Part shown: in pieces, positions 17,085 to 24,880 of the stretch
Position numbering within the stretch: the first letter of the stretch is position 1
Layout of the letters: each line of letters opens with the position of its first letter
Assembly (NCBI GenBank): GCA_004558535.1
Contig: SFCP01000035.1
Span: forward strand, 1 to 41,930
DNA: 41,930 nt
Direction: 5' to 3'
Source of the DNA: Bacteroidales bacterium
GTDB lineage: Bacteria > Bacteroidota > Bacteroidia > Bacteroidales > Bacteroidaceae
Program-made: the position numbers and the translations under genes
The notes under the pieces: model-generated
What the model saw: only the letters and a program-made list of their open reading frames with translations
What the model was told of the DNA's origin: nothing
The model's database searches: none

Positions 17085-17945
17085 TTAATGTTGGCAATTG
17101 GCCCGCAGCGCGCCGCAAATGCGCACGGCCTCGACGGCGGCCCGCACATCGTGCACACGCAGGATGTGTGCGCCCTGCATCAGGGCGAAGGTATTGAGCA
17201 CGGTCGTGCCGTTGAGTGCTTCTTCGGGCGTGCTGTCCAGCAATTTGTATATCATGGACTTGCGCGATATGCCCACTAACAGCGGCAGGTCAAACTCGGC
17301 GAAGTCGCCAAGCGCGGCCATCAGCTCGTAGTTGTGCGCATGTGTCTTTCCGAAGCCGAAACCGGGATCCAGGATGATATCCCTCACGCCCAGCATGCGC
17401 AGGCTGTCTACCCGCTCCGACAAGAAGTGAAACACCTCCTGCTCCAGGTGGTCGTAGTGCGGCGCCAGCTGCATGGTGCGCGGCGTGCCCTGGATATGCA
17501 TCAGCACGTAGGGGACGCCGAGGCGTGCCACGGTGCGAAACATTTCCTTGTCGAGCATTCCGCCCGATATGTCGTTGATGATATGGGCGCCCCATTCCTC
17601 CACACATTGCCGCGCCACGTCGGCGCGAAAGGTGTCGACCGAAATAATCGTATCGGGAGCTTCTCTGCGTACGATTTCCAAGGCACGACACAGGCGGGCA
17701 GCCTCTTCCTCGGGCGGCACGTCGTCGGCTCCGGGGCGCGAGGAGTAGGCACCTACGTCTATGATGGTGCCGCCCTCGGCGACAATTTGGCGGGCGCGGG
17801 CGGCGATGTCGGCCTCGGTCTGCTTACGGCTGCCGGCATAGAAGGAATCCGGCGTCACGTTCAGTATACCCATCACCACGGGCGTGCTCATATCCAGCAA
17901 CCGCCCGCCGGCATTGAGGGTGTAGGGAGTAAATTGGTTCATCAT
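17085..17945 (-). CDS. folP: Dihydropteroate synthase
   Basis: 286 aa. It condenses 6-hydroxymethyl-dihydropterin pyrophosphate with p-aminobenzoate in folate synthesis and is the sulfonamide target. Motifs: VVMGILNVTPDSFYAG (first pterin-binding signature), IIDVGAYSSRPGADDV (second), DTFRADVA, INDISGG, DPGFGFGKT and the C-terminal GISRKSMI with RVHDV. Two adjacent ATGs open the frame; either could be used. It heads the leftward folP-cdaA unit, divergent from murF. Confidence 0.97.
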   Translation of the reverse strand: MMNQFTPYTLNAGGRLLDMSTPVVMGILNVTPDSFYAGSRKQTEADIAARARQIVAEGGTIIDVGAYSSRPGADDVPPEEEAARLCRALEIVRREAPDTIISVDTFRADVARQCVEEWGAHIINDISGGMLDKEMFRTVARLGVPYVLMHIQGTPRTMQLAPHYDHLEQEVFHFLSERVDSLRMLGVRDIILDPGFGFGKTHAHNYELMAALGDFAEFDLPLLVGISRKSMIYKLLDSTPEEALNGTTVLNTFALMQGAHILRVHDVRAAVEAVRICGALRANCQH

Positions 17946-18131
17946 GGGGGGAAGGTATGGGGAAGTGCCGTTTTCGCCGGACGGAAGGGGCTTTTTCCCT
18001 TTCCGGGAGGGGACAGAAGCCCCCGAAAAGCACTTGAAAGCACAAATTTAAGCAGAATATTTTGTTTCCTCCCAACCCTATCCCCGAAAAATACCTAACT
18101 TCGCACCACTAATTCCCAAACGCTTTTTACT

Positions 18132-19460
18132 ATGTCAGTTATAGAACGCTTATACGCACTGTTTTCGGAGCATCCGAACGTGACGAGCGACACCCGCGAA
18201 CTGATACCGGGCGGCCTCTTCTTTGCCCTGAAGGGCGGCAACTTTGATGGCAACCGATTTGCGGCCGATGCCCTACGCGGAGGCTGCGCCTACGCCGTAG
18301 TAGACGACCCGCAGGTGGCCACGGACGACCGCTTCATCCTCGTGCCCGACGTCCTGCAGGCACTCAGCGACCTGGCCGCGCTGCATCGCCGCCGTCTGGG
18401 GCTGCCCATCCTGCAAGTGACGGGCACCAACGGCAAGACCACGACCAAAGAGCTGCTGGCAGCCGTACTCGGATGCAAGTTCAACCTGCTCTATACCCAA
18501 GGGAATTTCAACAACCATATCGGCGTGCCCAAGACCCTGCTGCGCCTGCGACCCGAGCACGAACTGGCCATCATCGAGACGGGCGCCAATCACCCGGGCG
18601 AGATTGCTGCGCTCAGCCAAATCGTCCAAGCGGACTGCGGTGTCATCACCAATGTGGGCATGGCGCACCTTGAGGGCTTCGGTTCCTTTGAGGGTGTCGT
18701 ACGCACCAAGTGCGAGCTCTACGATGCCCTGCGCCAAAAGGCCGGCGCATTCATCCTGCTGCACGGCGATGACGACATCCTGCGCGCCAAGGCCGTGGGC
18801 CTGCCCGCTGTGACCTACGGCGCGCCGGGCCATGGCAATGCCGTCGAGGGCGAAGTCGTGGCCTGCGACCCCTGCCTGCGCTATCGCTGGCGACGCAGCG
18901 GCGGCGAGTGGCACGAAGTCGATACGCAGCTCATCGGTGCCTACAACATCCACAACGCGCTCTGCGCCACAGCCGCCGGCATCCACTTCGGCGTGGACGA
19001 TGAAGCCATCTGTCGCGCCATTGCCGGCTACACGCCGACCAACAACCGCTCGGAACTGGTGCGGACTGCGCACAACGAACTGATTGTGGATGCCTACAAT
19101 GCCAACCTGACGAGCATGCAGGCGGCACTGGAAAACTTTGCGCTGATGCCGCATCCCGGGAAATTGGCCATCCTCGGCGAGATGCGCGAACTGGGTGATT
19201 TTTCGGCCGAGGCACACCGCACCGTGCTGCACAAACTGGCCGAAACGGGCTGCACCGAAGCCTGGTTAGTGGGCGGCAACTACGCAGAAGCGGCACACAG
19301 CATCGAGTCAGAAGCGCCCAAGGCGCTGCCGGCCATCCGCCTGTTCCCCGACGCGGAGGCTGTCAAGGCGGAACTCACCGCCCATCCCCTGTACGACCGG
19401 CTTATTCTGATTAAGGGGAGCAACGGCACGCGGCTCTTTACCCTGCCGCCCCTGTTGTAG
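18132..19460 (+). CDS. murF: UDP-MurNAc-tripeptide--D-Ala-D-Ala ligase
   Basis: 442 aa. It adds D-Ala-D-Ala to UDP-MurNAc-tripeptide, the last cytoplasmic step of the peptidoglycan precursor. The Mur-ligase P-loop is VTGTNGKTTTKELLAAVL (about residue 96). Other family blocks are GNFNNHIGVPKTLLRL, ETGANHPGEI, ITNVGMAHLEGFGSFEGV, and NNRSELVRT with DAYNANLTSM in the C-terminal part; it ends KGSNGTRLF. It stands alone here, outside the dcw cluster, and faces the flippase gene across a shared hairpin. Confidence 0.96.
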   Translation: MSVIERLYALFSEHPNVTSDTRELIPGGLFFALKGGNFDGNRFAADALRGGCAYAVVDDPQVATDDRFILVPDVLQALSDLAALHRRRLGLPILQVTGTNGKTTTKELLAAVLGCKFNLLYTQGNFNNHIGVPKTLLRLRPEHELAIIETGANHPGEIAALSQIVQADCGVITNVGMAHLEGFGSFEGVVRTKCELYDALRQKAGAFILLHGDDDILRAKAVGLPAVTYGAPGHGNAVEGEVVACDPCLRYRWRRSGGEWHEVDTQLIGAYNIHNALCATAAGIHFGVDDEAICRAIAGYTPTNNRSELVRTAHNELIVDAYNANLTSMQAALENFALMPHPGKLAILGEMRELGDFSAEAHRTVLHKLAETGCTEAWLVGGNYAEAAHSIESEAPKALPAIRLFPDAEAVKAELTAHPLYDRLILIKGSNGTRLFTLPPLL

Positions 19461-19503
19461 TCCTGCGAAAAAGCCCTTTCCGCCACCGAGTGGAGGCATA
19501 TAC

Positions 19504-19547
19504 CTTTGCGGAGGCAGTAGCGAACCATCGCTGCTGCCTCCGCAAAG
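19504..19547. terminator. Shared terminator between murF and the flippase gene
   Basis: A long near-perfect stem (CTTTGCGGAGGCAGTAGCG facing CGCTGCTGCCTCCGCAAAG, one T-G mismatch) lies between convergent genes. T-tracts are weak on both sides, so it probably acts in both directions by stem stability. Confidence 0.7.
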
Positions 19548-19579
19548 TGTTTACAGGCCGGCCTGCCAAGCAGGCTTTC

Positions 19580-21037
19580 CTACTTCCGTCTGCCGAACTT
19601 GCTCTTCAGAAAATCCAGGCACTCGCTCATGATCTGTGCGCCGAGCCACCGCAGCAGCAGCAGGTAGACCGCTGCGGCTACCCCCACCTTGACCAACAGG
19701 CTGACGTATATATTGTCGGACAAAGGCCGCGCAGCCACCCATGCCAGAGCCATAGCGACCACTGCTATGCCGAAAAAGGGCAGGATGTCGCGCAGGGCAT
19801 CGCGCAACCGCAAGGCAAGCATCCGCCGGGCAAAGGCGTGCCAGACGAACAACCACAGCGCACCGACCACGACGTAGGCTACCACCATCACCCGTATGCC
19901 CAGCGGAAACAGACACACAAGGAGCAGCATCTGTACCAGACAGAGGGCGATGGTATTCCACATGTAGACATTGCTGCGGCCCTGACTGATGATGAAATTC
20001 GAGTAGAACGAGGCAATGGGCACGAACGCGCCGCCCACACAAAGGATTTGCATCAGTTCGGCGGCAGGCAGCCATTTGGCGGTAATCGTGATTTCGATAA
20101 ACTCGGGCGCAATCAGTGCCAGCCCGAACAGGGCGGGAAACGACAGGAAAGCCGTCAGGCGCAACATCTTGCGAAAGACGCGGCACCTGCGCTCGGTCTC
20201 GTCCTCGCTCAGTCGGGCAAAGAGCGGCTGCGTGACGCTCCACACCATACCGGTGAGGAAGGTGTAGCCCATGCCGGTCCACTTGTTGGCTTGGTTGTAG
20301 TAGCCCACCTCGCGCTCGCCGTAGAGGCGGCCCAGGAAGATGCTGAAGAGATTATTGTTGACGTAAGTAAAGATGTTCGTTATAAGCAGTTTGGAGCTAA
20401 ATCCCAGCATTCCGCGCAGCGGGCGCAGGTCAATGTGCCACGTAGGCCGCCACCGGCAATAGCACCAGCTGCCCGTGGTCATCATCAGGCAGTAGGTGAG
20501 GTTCTGCACCGCTATGCCCCAATAGGCGAAGCCGTTCCAAGCCAGCGTGACACCCGTCACGCCGCTCACCACCAGGGCAATCAGGTTGACGATGGTGGAC
20601 TGGCGCACCATCATGTTCCGAAACAGCCAGGCCCGCAGCGAAGTGCCGAGGGAGGAAATGACGAAACTGAGGAATAGCAGGCGCGACAGGGGGACCAGCA
20701 CGGGCTGGCGAAACCACATCGCGATGAGCGGTGCCGCCGCAAAGAGAAGGCCGTAGACCAGGACGGAACAAAGCACGTTGAACCAAAAGACGGCGTTGAA
20801 ATCCTCGGCCGTCACGTTCTTCTTGCGGTTGAGGGCGCTGATAAATCCGCTTTCCTGCAGGGAATTGGCAATGAGCGTAAAGATGGTAAGCATGCCCACG
20901 ATGCCATAATCGGCCGGTGTGAGCAAACGTGCCAAGAAGATACCAAAGACCAGGTTGAGCATCTGCTGCCCTCCTTGGCTGATACCGCCCCACAGGAGGC
21001 CGTTGGCCGTCTTTTCCTTTAAGCCTTGCTCTGCCAT
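19580..21037 (-). CDS. Polysaccharide flippase (Wzx/MVF-type lipopolysaccharide export protein)
   Basis: 485 aa with about 12-14 predicted membrane helices. The N-terminus (TANGLLWGGISQGGQQMLNL, then ARLLTPADYGIVGM) and VGYYNQANKWTGM are typical of the polysaccharide transporter family in the MOP superfamily, which moves lipid-linked saccharide units across the inner membrane. No glycosyltransferase or other polysaccharide genes are adjacent, so the substrate cannot be told. It is the downstream member of a leftward series with the Omp28-like gene, 47 bp away. Confidence 0.9.
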   Translation of the reverse strand: MAEQGLKEKTANGLLWGGISQGGQQMLNLVFGIFLARLLTPADYGIVGMLTIFTLIANSLQESGFISALNRKKNVTAEDFNAVFWFNVLCSVLVYGLLFAAAPLIAMWFRQPVLVPLSRLLFLSFVISSLGTSLRAWLFRNMMVRQSTIVNLIALVVSGVTGVTLAWNGFAYWGIAVQNLTYCLMMTTGSWCYCRWRPTWHIDLRPLRGMLGFSSKLLITNIFTYVNNNLFSIFLGRLYGEREVGYYNQANKWTGMGYTFLTGMVWSVTQPLFARLSEDETERRCRVFRKMLRLTAFLSFPALFGLALIAPEFIEITITAKWLPAAELMQILCVGGAFVPIASFYSNFIISQGRSNVYMWNTIALCLVQMLLLVCLFPLGIRVMVVAYVVVGALWLFVWHAFARRMLALRLRDALRDILPFFGIAVVAMALAWVAARPLSDNIYVSLLVKVGVAAAVYLLLLRWLGAQIMSECLDFLKSKFGRRK

Positions 21038-21084
21038 CTATACGCTCATTTATTCTTACTGCCTTACTATTGCTGCCGTTGTGC

Positions 21085-23055
21085 TCAACGTATGCTCACC
21101 TTGTGGCTGCTGACGCCGGCCGGTGTCTTCACACTGACCACATAGCAGCCCGTGGGCAACGGCAGGAAGGCGTCGTCGGCGACATTTGCGGAGCGCAGGC
21201 GACGTCCGTCGGGACTATACACACTGACCATGCCCTGTGCGGCACTGATACGCACACCACCGGCTTCGGCCTGCACGTCGGCAGCTGCTGCATCGGCCGT
21301 GGTCTTCGTCAGTCCCGTGAGGGGCTTTGTGGCAAGTGCTGCGGCATTGATAATCTCGCCACTCTCCTTGTCGATAATCATGACGATGATATTCGTCTCG
21401 GCCGGGTTGACGACCGAAGCGGGCATCGGCACTTCATTGACGCAGACGATGGGCCCGTCGGGCTTGATCTCGCCGCTCAGCGTTCCCTCCAGTCCGTTCG
21501 GTCCGTAGAGGGCACGGCCGATGTGGTTCATCGACATAGCGGCCGGCGAGGACATTGCGCAGAAATCGCGCAGGTTGGCCTCGATCTGCGCCGGGTCGCT
21601 GCCGTACTTCGCTGAGGAGTAATAATTGGCCTGTGCAGCCTTTTGGCCGTCCTCGGTAATGGCAAACGAGAGGGCATAGGGGGAGTCCTTGCACGAGATG
21701 CTGAAGTTGGTAGACGTCTCGACGGTGAACATCTGCTCCTCGGCATCCCAATCCACGGCGTTGATCTGTACCGTAGCCTCGGTGGCTCGGTCGCGCACAT
21801 CGTCCAGGTCGCGCTCGATGCCGAAATCTCTTTGATTAGAACCGTAGTAGGGGTCCGCACCTATGACCAGACGATTGACAGTGCAACCGGGGAAACCGCC
21901 AGTGCTGAAATTGTCGAGCACATAGCCATAGTCGGCACACTGGAACTGGTCATTGTAATGCACCGCCACGGGGATAAAGTCGTCACCCCACTTTTCCGAC
22001 AGCAACTCCATGGCGCGCATGCCGCGCGGACACCAACCGCACCAGGTTCCGGTGAACTCCTCCATCACGATGCGCCGTGCCACGGACTTTGCCCGGTCAA
22101 TGGCGGTGATGGAACTGTACAGCTTCGGGCCGTCTACGACGGGTTCGTGGGCCACCTCGACGAGCTGCGCAGTCAAGGGAATGCGCACCGGCTCCTCGGG
22201 AGCGGCAAAACCGGCGTCGAACGAGGCCGAGCCCAAATAACCTATGGGGCGGTCTATCTCGACGAAGTTCTCCTCGTCGCCCATGGTGCAGCGGAACTTC
22301 ACCTGCGAGAGGTTGGCCACACCATAGTTGAGGAAGTCCACCTTGAATCCGCCGTACTCGCCCAGGTAAGCCCGGGCGTAGGTGGCACCGGTGAGCTTGA
22401 AGTCATGCTCGCGCAGCCCGGCGTCGCCCTCGGTGATGCAGTGGAAATAATAGCCGTAGCAGAGGTTCGGGTCGCGGTAGAGCATATACCGCATATTGGT
22501 GTAGTCGTAGAAATACTCGCTGTTGTTGACCTCATCCCACATCAGCCAGGCCGAAAGTCGGTTGCAGGGCACGATGTAGGCGTGCCGCGCCAACGTGTCG
22601 GTGCAGTGCATCGTGAAGCCCACGTGGATGTTCATGCTCTTCGAGATATAGGCATCACAGGGTATGTCGACGATGGTGTCGCGGCGGATGCTGTCGGGCA
22701 GGTCGGCCCGATAGAGCGTATCCTCGCGGTTGTCGGCATCGATGATGTAGAGCAGGATGGAGCTGACGGGGCAGGCGGGGATAATCGTCTTGACCGTAGT
22801 GATGCGGTTGCCCACGAAGTATTCCACCAGTTCGGAACTGAGGACCGTGCTGTGGCCCAAATCATAGCCCGGGTTTGAGGGGTTCAGGTTTTGCACGAGG
22901 ATGGCCGAATCTACCGGCAGGTTGGTCAGCCACTTGGCGGGCTGGCGCAGTCCTTCGTCCTGCGGGATGGTCACTCGCTGCGGAGCGGGGGCGGCCATCT
23001 GCGGAGCACGGGCAGTCAGTCCCAGCGCCGTGACAATAGCGTAAAATTTTCTCAT
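21085..23055 (-). CDS. Omp28-related thioredoxin-like protein with a T9SS C-terminal domain
   Basis: 656 aa from the ATG at 23055. That start is chosen because it opens directly into a signal-like N-terminus (MRKFYAIVTALGLTARAPQ); an upstream ATG at 23091 would add 12 residues before it. The middle contains VMEEFTGTWCGWCPRGMRAM, a thioredoxin-like CGWC motif, then FIPVAVHYND, in the manner of Omp28-related outer membrane proteins. The C-terminus (SVYSPDGRRLRSANVADDAF, then LPTGCYVVSVKTPAG) is a T9SS sorting domain. The product is probably exported by T9SS to the surface. A redox role is suggested by CGWC but not shown. Confidence 0.85.
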   Translation of the reverse strand: MRKFYAIVTALGLTARAPQMAAPAPQRVTIPQDEGLRQPAKWLTNLPVDSAILVQNLNPSNPGYDLGHSTVLSSELVEYFVGNRITTVKTIIPACPVSSILLYIIDADNREDTLYRADLPDSIRRDTIVDIPCDAYISKSMNIHVGFTMHCTDTLARHAYIVPCNRLSAWLMWDEVNNSEYFYDYTNMRYMLYRDPNLCYGYYFHCITEGDAGLREHDFKLTGATYARAYLGEYGGFKVDFLNYGVANLSQVKFRCTMGDEENFVEIDRPIGYLGSASFDAGFAAPEEPVRIPLTAQLVEVAHEPVVDGPKLYSSITAIDRAKSVARRIVMEEFTGTWCGWCPRGMRAMELLSEKWGDDFIPVAVHYNDQFQCADYGYVLDNFSTGGFPGCTVNRLVIGADPYYGSNQRDFGIERDLDDVRDRATEATVQINAVDWDAEEQMFTVETSTNFSISCKDSPYALSFAITEDGQKAAQANYYSSAKYGSDPAQIEANLRDFCAMSSPAAMSMNHIGRALYGPNGLEGTLSGEIKPDGPIVCVNEVPMPASVVNPAETNIIVMIIDKESGEIINAAALATKPLTGLTKTTADAAAADVQAEAGGVRISAAQGMVSVYSPDGRRLRSANVADDAFLPLPTGCYVVSVKTPAGVSSHKVSIR

Positions 23056-23184
23056 ATCGCTTGCGGTTTTAATGGGGATGACAATTGGCAAGTGCTCGCG
23101 AAGGGGAAAGGAAAGGGGGAGTTGGCAGAAAGTCCGTCACACCACTCTGCCCTCTCTCCCTTCGTTATGAATTTCAGATAGCGG

Positions 23185-24201
23185 CTACTTCTCCAACTCC
23201 TTGGCGGCGATGGCCTGGTTGGCGGTAATGGCTATCATCTTGTAGACATCGTCGATGGAACAACCGCGACTGAGGTCGTTCACCGGACGGGCGATACCCT
23301 GCAGGATGGGACCTACGGCCGTGGCATGGCCCAAGCGCTGCACCAGCTTGTAGCCGATGTTGCCCACCTCGAGGCTCGGCACCACCAGGACATTGGCCTT
23401 GCCGGCGATGGGGCTGCCGGGCGACTTGGAGGCACCGACCGAGGGCACGAGTGCGGCGTCGGCCTGCAATTCGCCGTCGATGAGCATCGTGGGGTCCATC
23501 TCCTTGGCGATATTGAAGGCCTCCACCACCTTGTCCACCACTTCGTGCTTCGCACTGCCCTTGGTCGAGAAGCTCAGCATGGCCACGCGAGGCTCGATGC
23601 CGGCCACAGCCTTGGCCGTGCGGGCCGTGCAGACGGCAATCTGGGCCAGCTGGTTGGCATCGGGTACGGGGGTCACGGCCACATCGCCCATCACGAGCAC
23701 ACCATTGTCGCCACACTCGGGGGCAATGGTGAGCAGAAGCATCGCGCCACTCACGCAGGTGATGCCGGGGGACGTCTTGATGATTTGCAGGGCGGGACGG
23801 AGCACGTCGCCGGTCGTATTACGCGCACCGGCCAACTGACCGTCGGCATCACCGTTCTTGATAATCAGACAGCCCAGGTAGAGGGGATTTTTTACCAGCT
23901 CGCGGGCCTGCTCGATGGTCATGCCTTTTTTCTTGCGCAGCTCGAAAAGCAGCTGTGCATACTCCTCCTGACGCGGGTGGTTGTCGGGATTGATAATGGT
24001 GGCCTTGCTGATGTTGCCCAAGCCCCACTGCATGGCTTTCTCGGCGATTTCTGCGGGGTTACCGATAAGAATCAGGTCGGCTACTTCGTCCGTCAATATC
24101 TGGTTGGCGGCTTTCAGGGTACGTTCCTCCGTGCCCTCGGGCAGCACGATGCGCTGCCGATTGGCCTTGGCACGGGCAATCAATTGTTCTACGAGTTCCA
24201 T
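23185..24201 (-). CDS. pta: Phosphate acetyltransferase
   Basis: 338 aa, the short single-domain Pta form. It interconverts acetyl-CoA and acetyl phosphate in acetate production. Family segments: RIVLPEGTEERTLKAA at the N-terminus, GQLAGARNTTGDVLRPAL, MLSFSTKGSAKHEVVDKV, DGELQADAALVP, SPIAGKANVLVVPSLEVGN and the C-terminal GPILQGIARPVNDLSRGCS. In many Bacteroidales pta is followed by ackA; here the next gene is the Omp28-like protein, so ackA lies elsewhere or outside the window. A TAAATTTG box lies about 90 bp upstream, and a long intergenic region with a dispersed repeat precedes it. Confidence 0.96.
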   Translation of the reverse strand: MELVEQLIARAKANRQRIVLPEGTEERTLKAANQILTDEVADLILIGNPAEIAEKAMQWGLGNISKATIINPDNHPRQEEYAQLLFELRKKKGMTIEQARELVKNPLYLGCLIIKNGDADGQLAGARNTTGDVLRPALQIIKTSPGITCVSGAMLLLTIAPECGDNGVLVMGDVAVTPVPDANQLAQIAVCTARTAKAVAGIEPRVAMLSFSTKGSAKHEVVDKVVEAFNIAKEMDPTMLIDGELQADAALVPSVGASKSPGSPIAGKANVLVVPSLEVGNIGYKLVQRLGHATAVGPILQGIARPVNDLSRGCSIDDVYKMIAITANQAIAAKELEK

Positions 24202-24290
24202 AGAGATATAATTTTAGTAAGATTTATAAACATCACAAGGACGCGCGGCACCCGAAAGCGCAATCGGGATGCACTACGCCGTACTTTCGG

Positions 24291-24298
24291 CAAATTTA
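24291..24298 (-). promoter_or_regulatory. -7 box of the pta promoter
   Basis: Minus-strand TAAATTTG is a perfect TAnnTTTG match about 90 bp before the pta ATG. No TTTG lies at the ideal -33 distance. Confidence 0.5.
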
Positions 24299-24481
24299 CG
24301 ACTTCTTCGCCAATCTTCACCCTGTTTTCGGCGGAAACTTCCATCCATGCGCAAAAGAGCGGGTGCGCAGCGGACATCAACAGCGGGCCGAGCCCCCACA
24401 ACCGCAGCCCCACCCCGCTCCCGAAAGCCGCGGAGGACCGGCAAGGGGAGGGCGAAAACGGGCACCCCAAGCGGCCGAGAT

Positions 24482-24727
24482 TTAACGTTTTTAACCTCCG
24501 GTAACAGACTGCGGCGGACGCGACGAAACTACAAAGCCGGCAGTTTTTTCCAAGTCGCAGGCAGTTGAAATTACAAAGGAGGTAGAAAAAATTATCCGGC
24601 AGGTAGTTGCACCCTTCTCCGGGCCAAATCCGTCACTTTCCCAGCTAAAAAAACAGGAGAAAGCCCTGATTTGACGGGACTTTCTCCTATTGCCTACGCA
24701 AATATACAAAATATTTTTGGAAAAGCC
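24482..24727. repeat. 246-bp dispersed direct repeat, copy 1
   Basis: It aligns with 35184-35429 at a constant offset of 10,702 with no indels and 8 substitutions by my count (about 97% identical). The left edge begins TTAACGTTTTTAACC and the right edge ends TTTTTGGAAAAGCC; these are not inverted repeats of each other. Inside are a minus-strand terminator hairpin and the short subrepeats GAAACTACAAAG/GAAATTACAAAG and GGCAGTT. Confidence 0.95.
24647..24688 (-). terminator. Intrinsic terminator inside repeat copy 1
   Basis: On the minus strand AGGAGAAAG-T-CCC pairs with GGG-CTTTCTCCT around a 9-nt loop, followed by G and T7. It lies about 190 bp past the giant gene's stop and could end its transcript. 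A perfect -7 box (TATATTTG, 24706-24699) sits 10 nt upstream, so it may instead end a very short RNA. Confidence 0.75.
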
Positions 24728-24880
24728 AAATCGGCCATTTCGCGTTTTAACATTTCGGACGGCCTGCGGGGACGGGCGAGATTTTCCACGCTGTAAGGGC
24801 CAACCGGCGGCGATGAAATACAAGTTGCGACCCGGATGCCGAGCCGCAACTTGTTCTATAAATGCACCTTATGGGTATGC

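Larger units (their letters stand above)
24202..24880. other. 679-bp non-coding stretch containing repeat copy 1
   Basis: From right to left it holds about 150 bp past the giant gene's stop, the 246-bp dispersed repeat (24482-24727), then the pta leader with its -7 box. Open frames across it do not look like protein. The one through the repeat (24823-24491, leftward) is shared with copy 2 only because the DNA is nearly identical. Confidence 0.6.

Noticed and set aside
24491..24823. Leftward frame within the 246-bp repeat, also open in copy 2 (35193-35411)
   Set aside because: The frame is shared only because the DNA is nearly identical. The sequence contains a terminator and looks non-coding.
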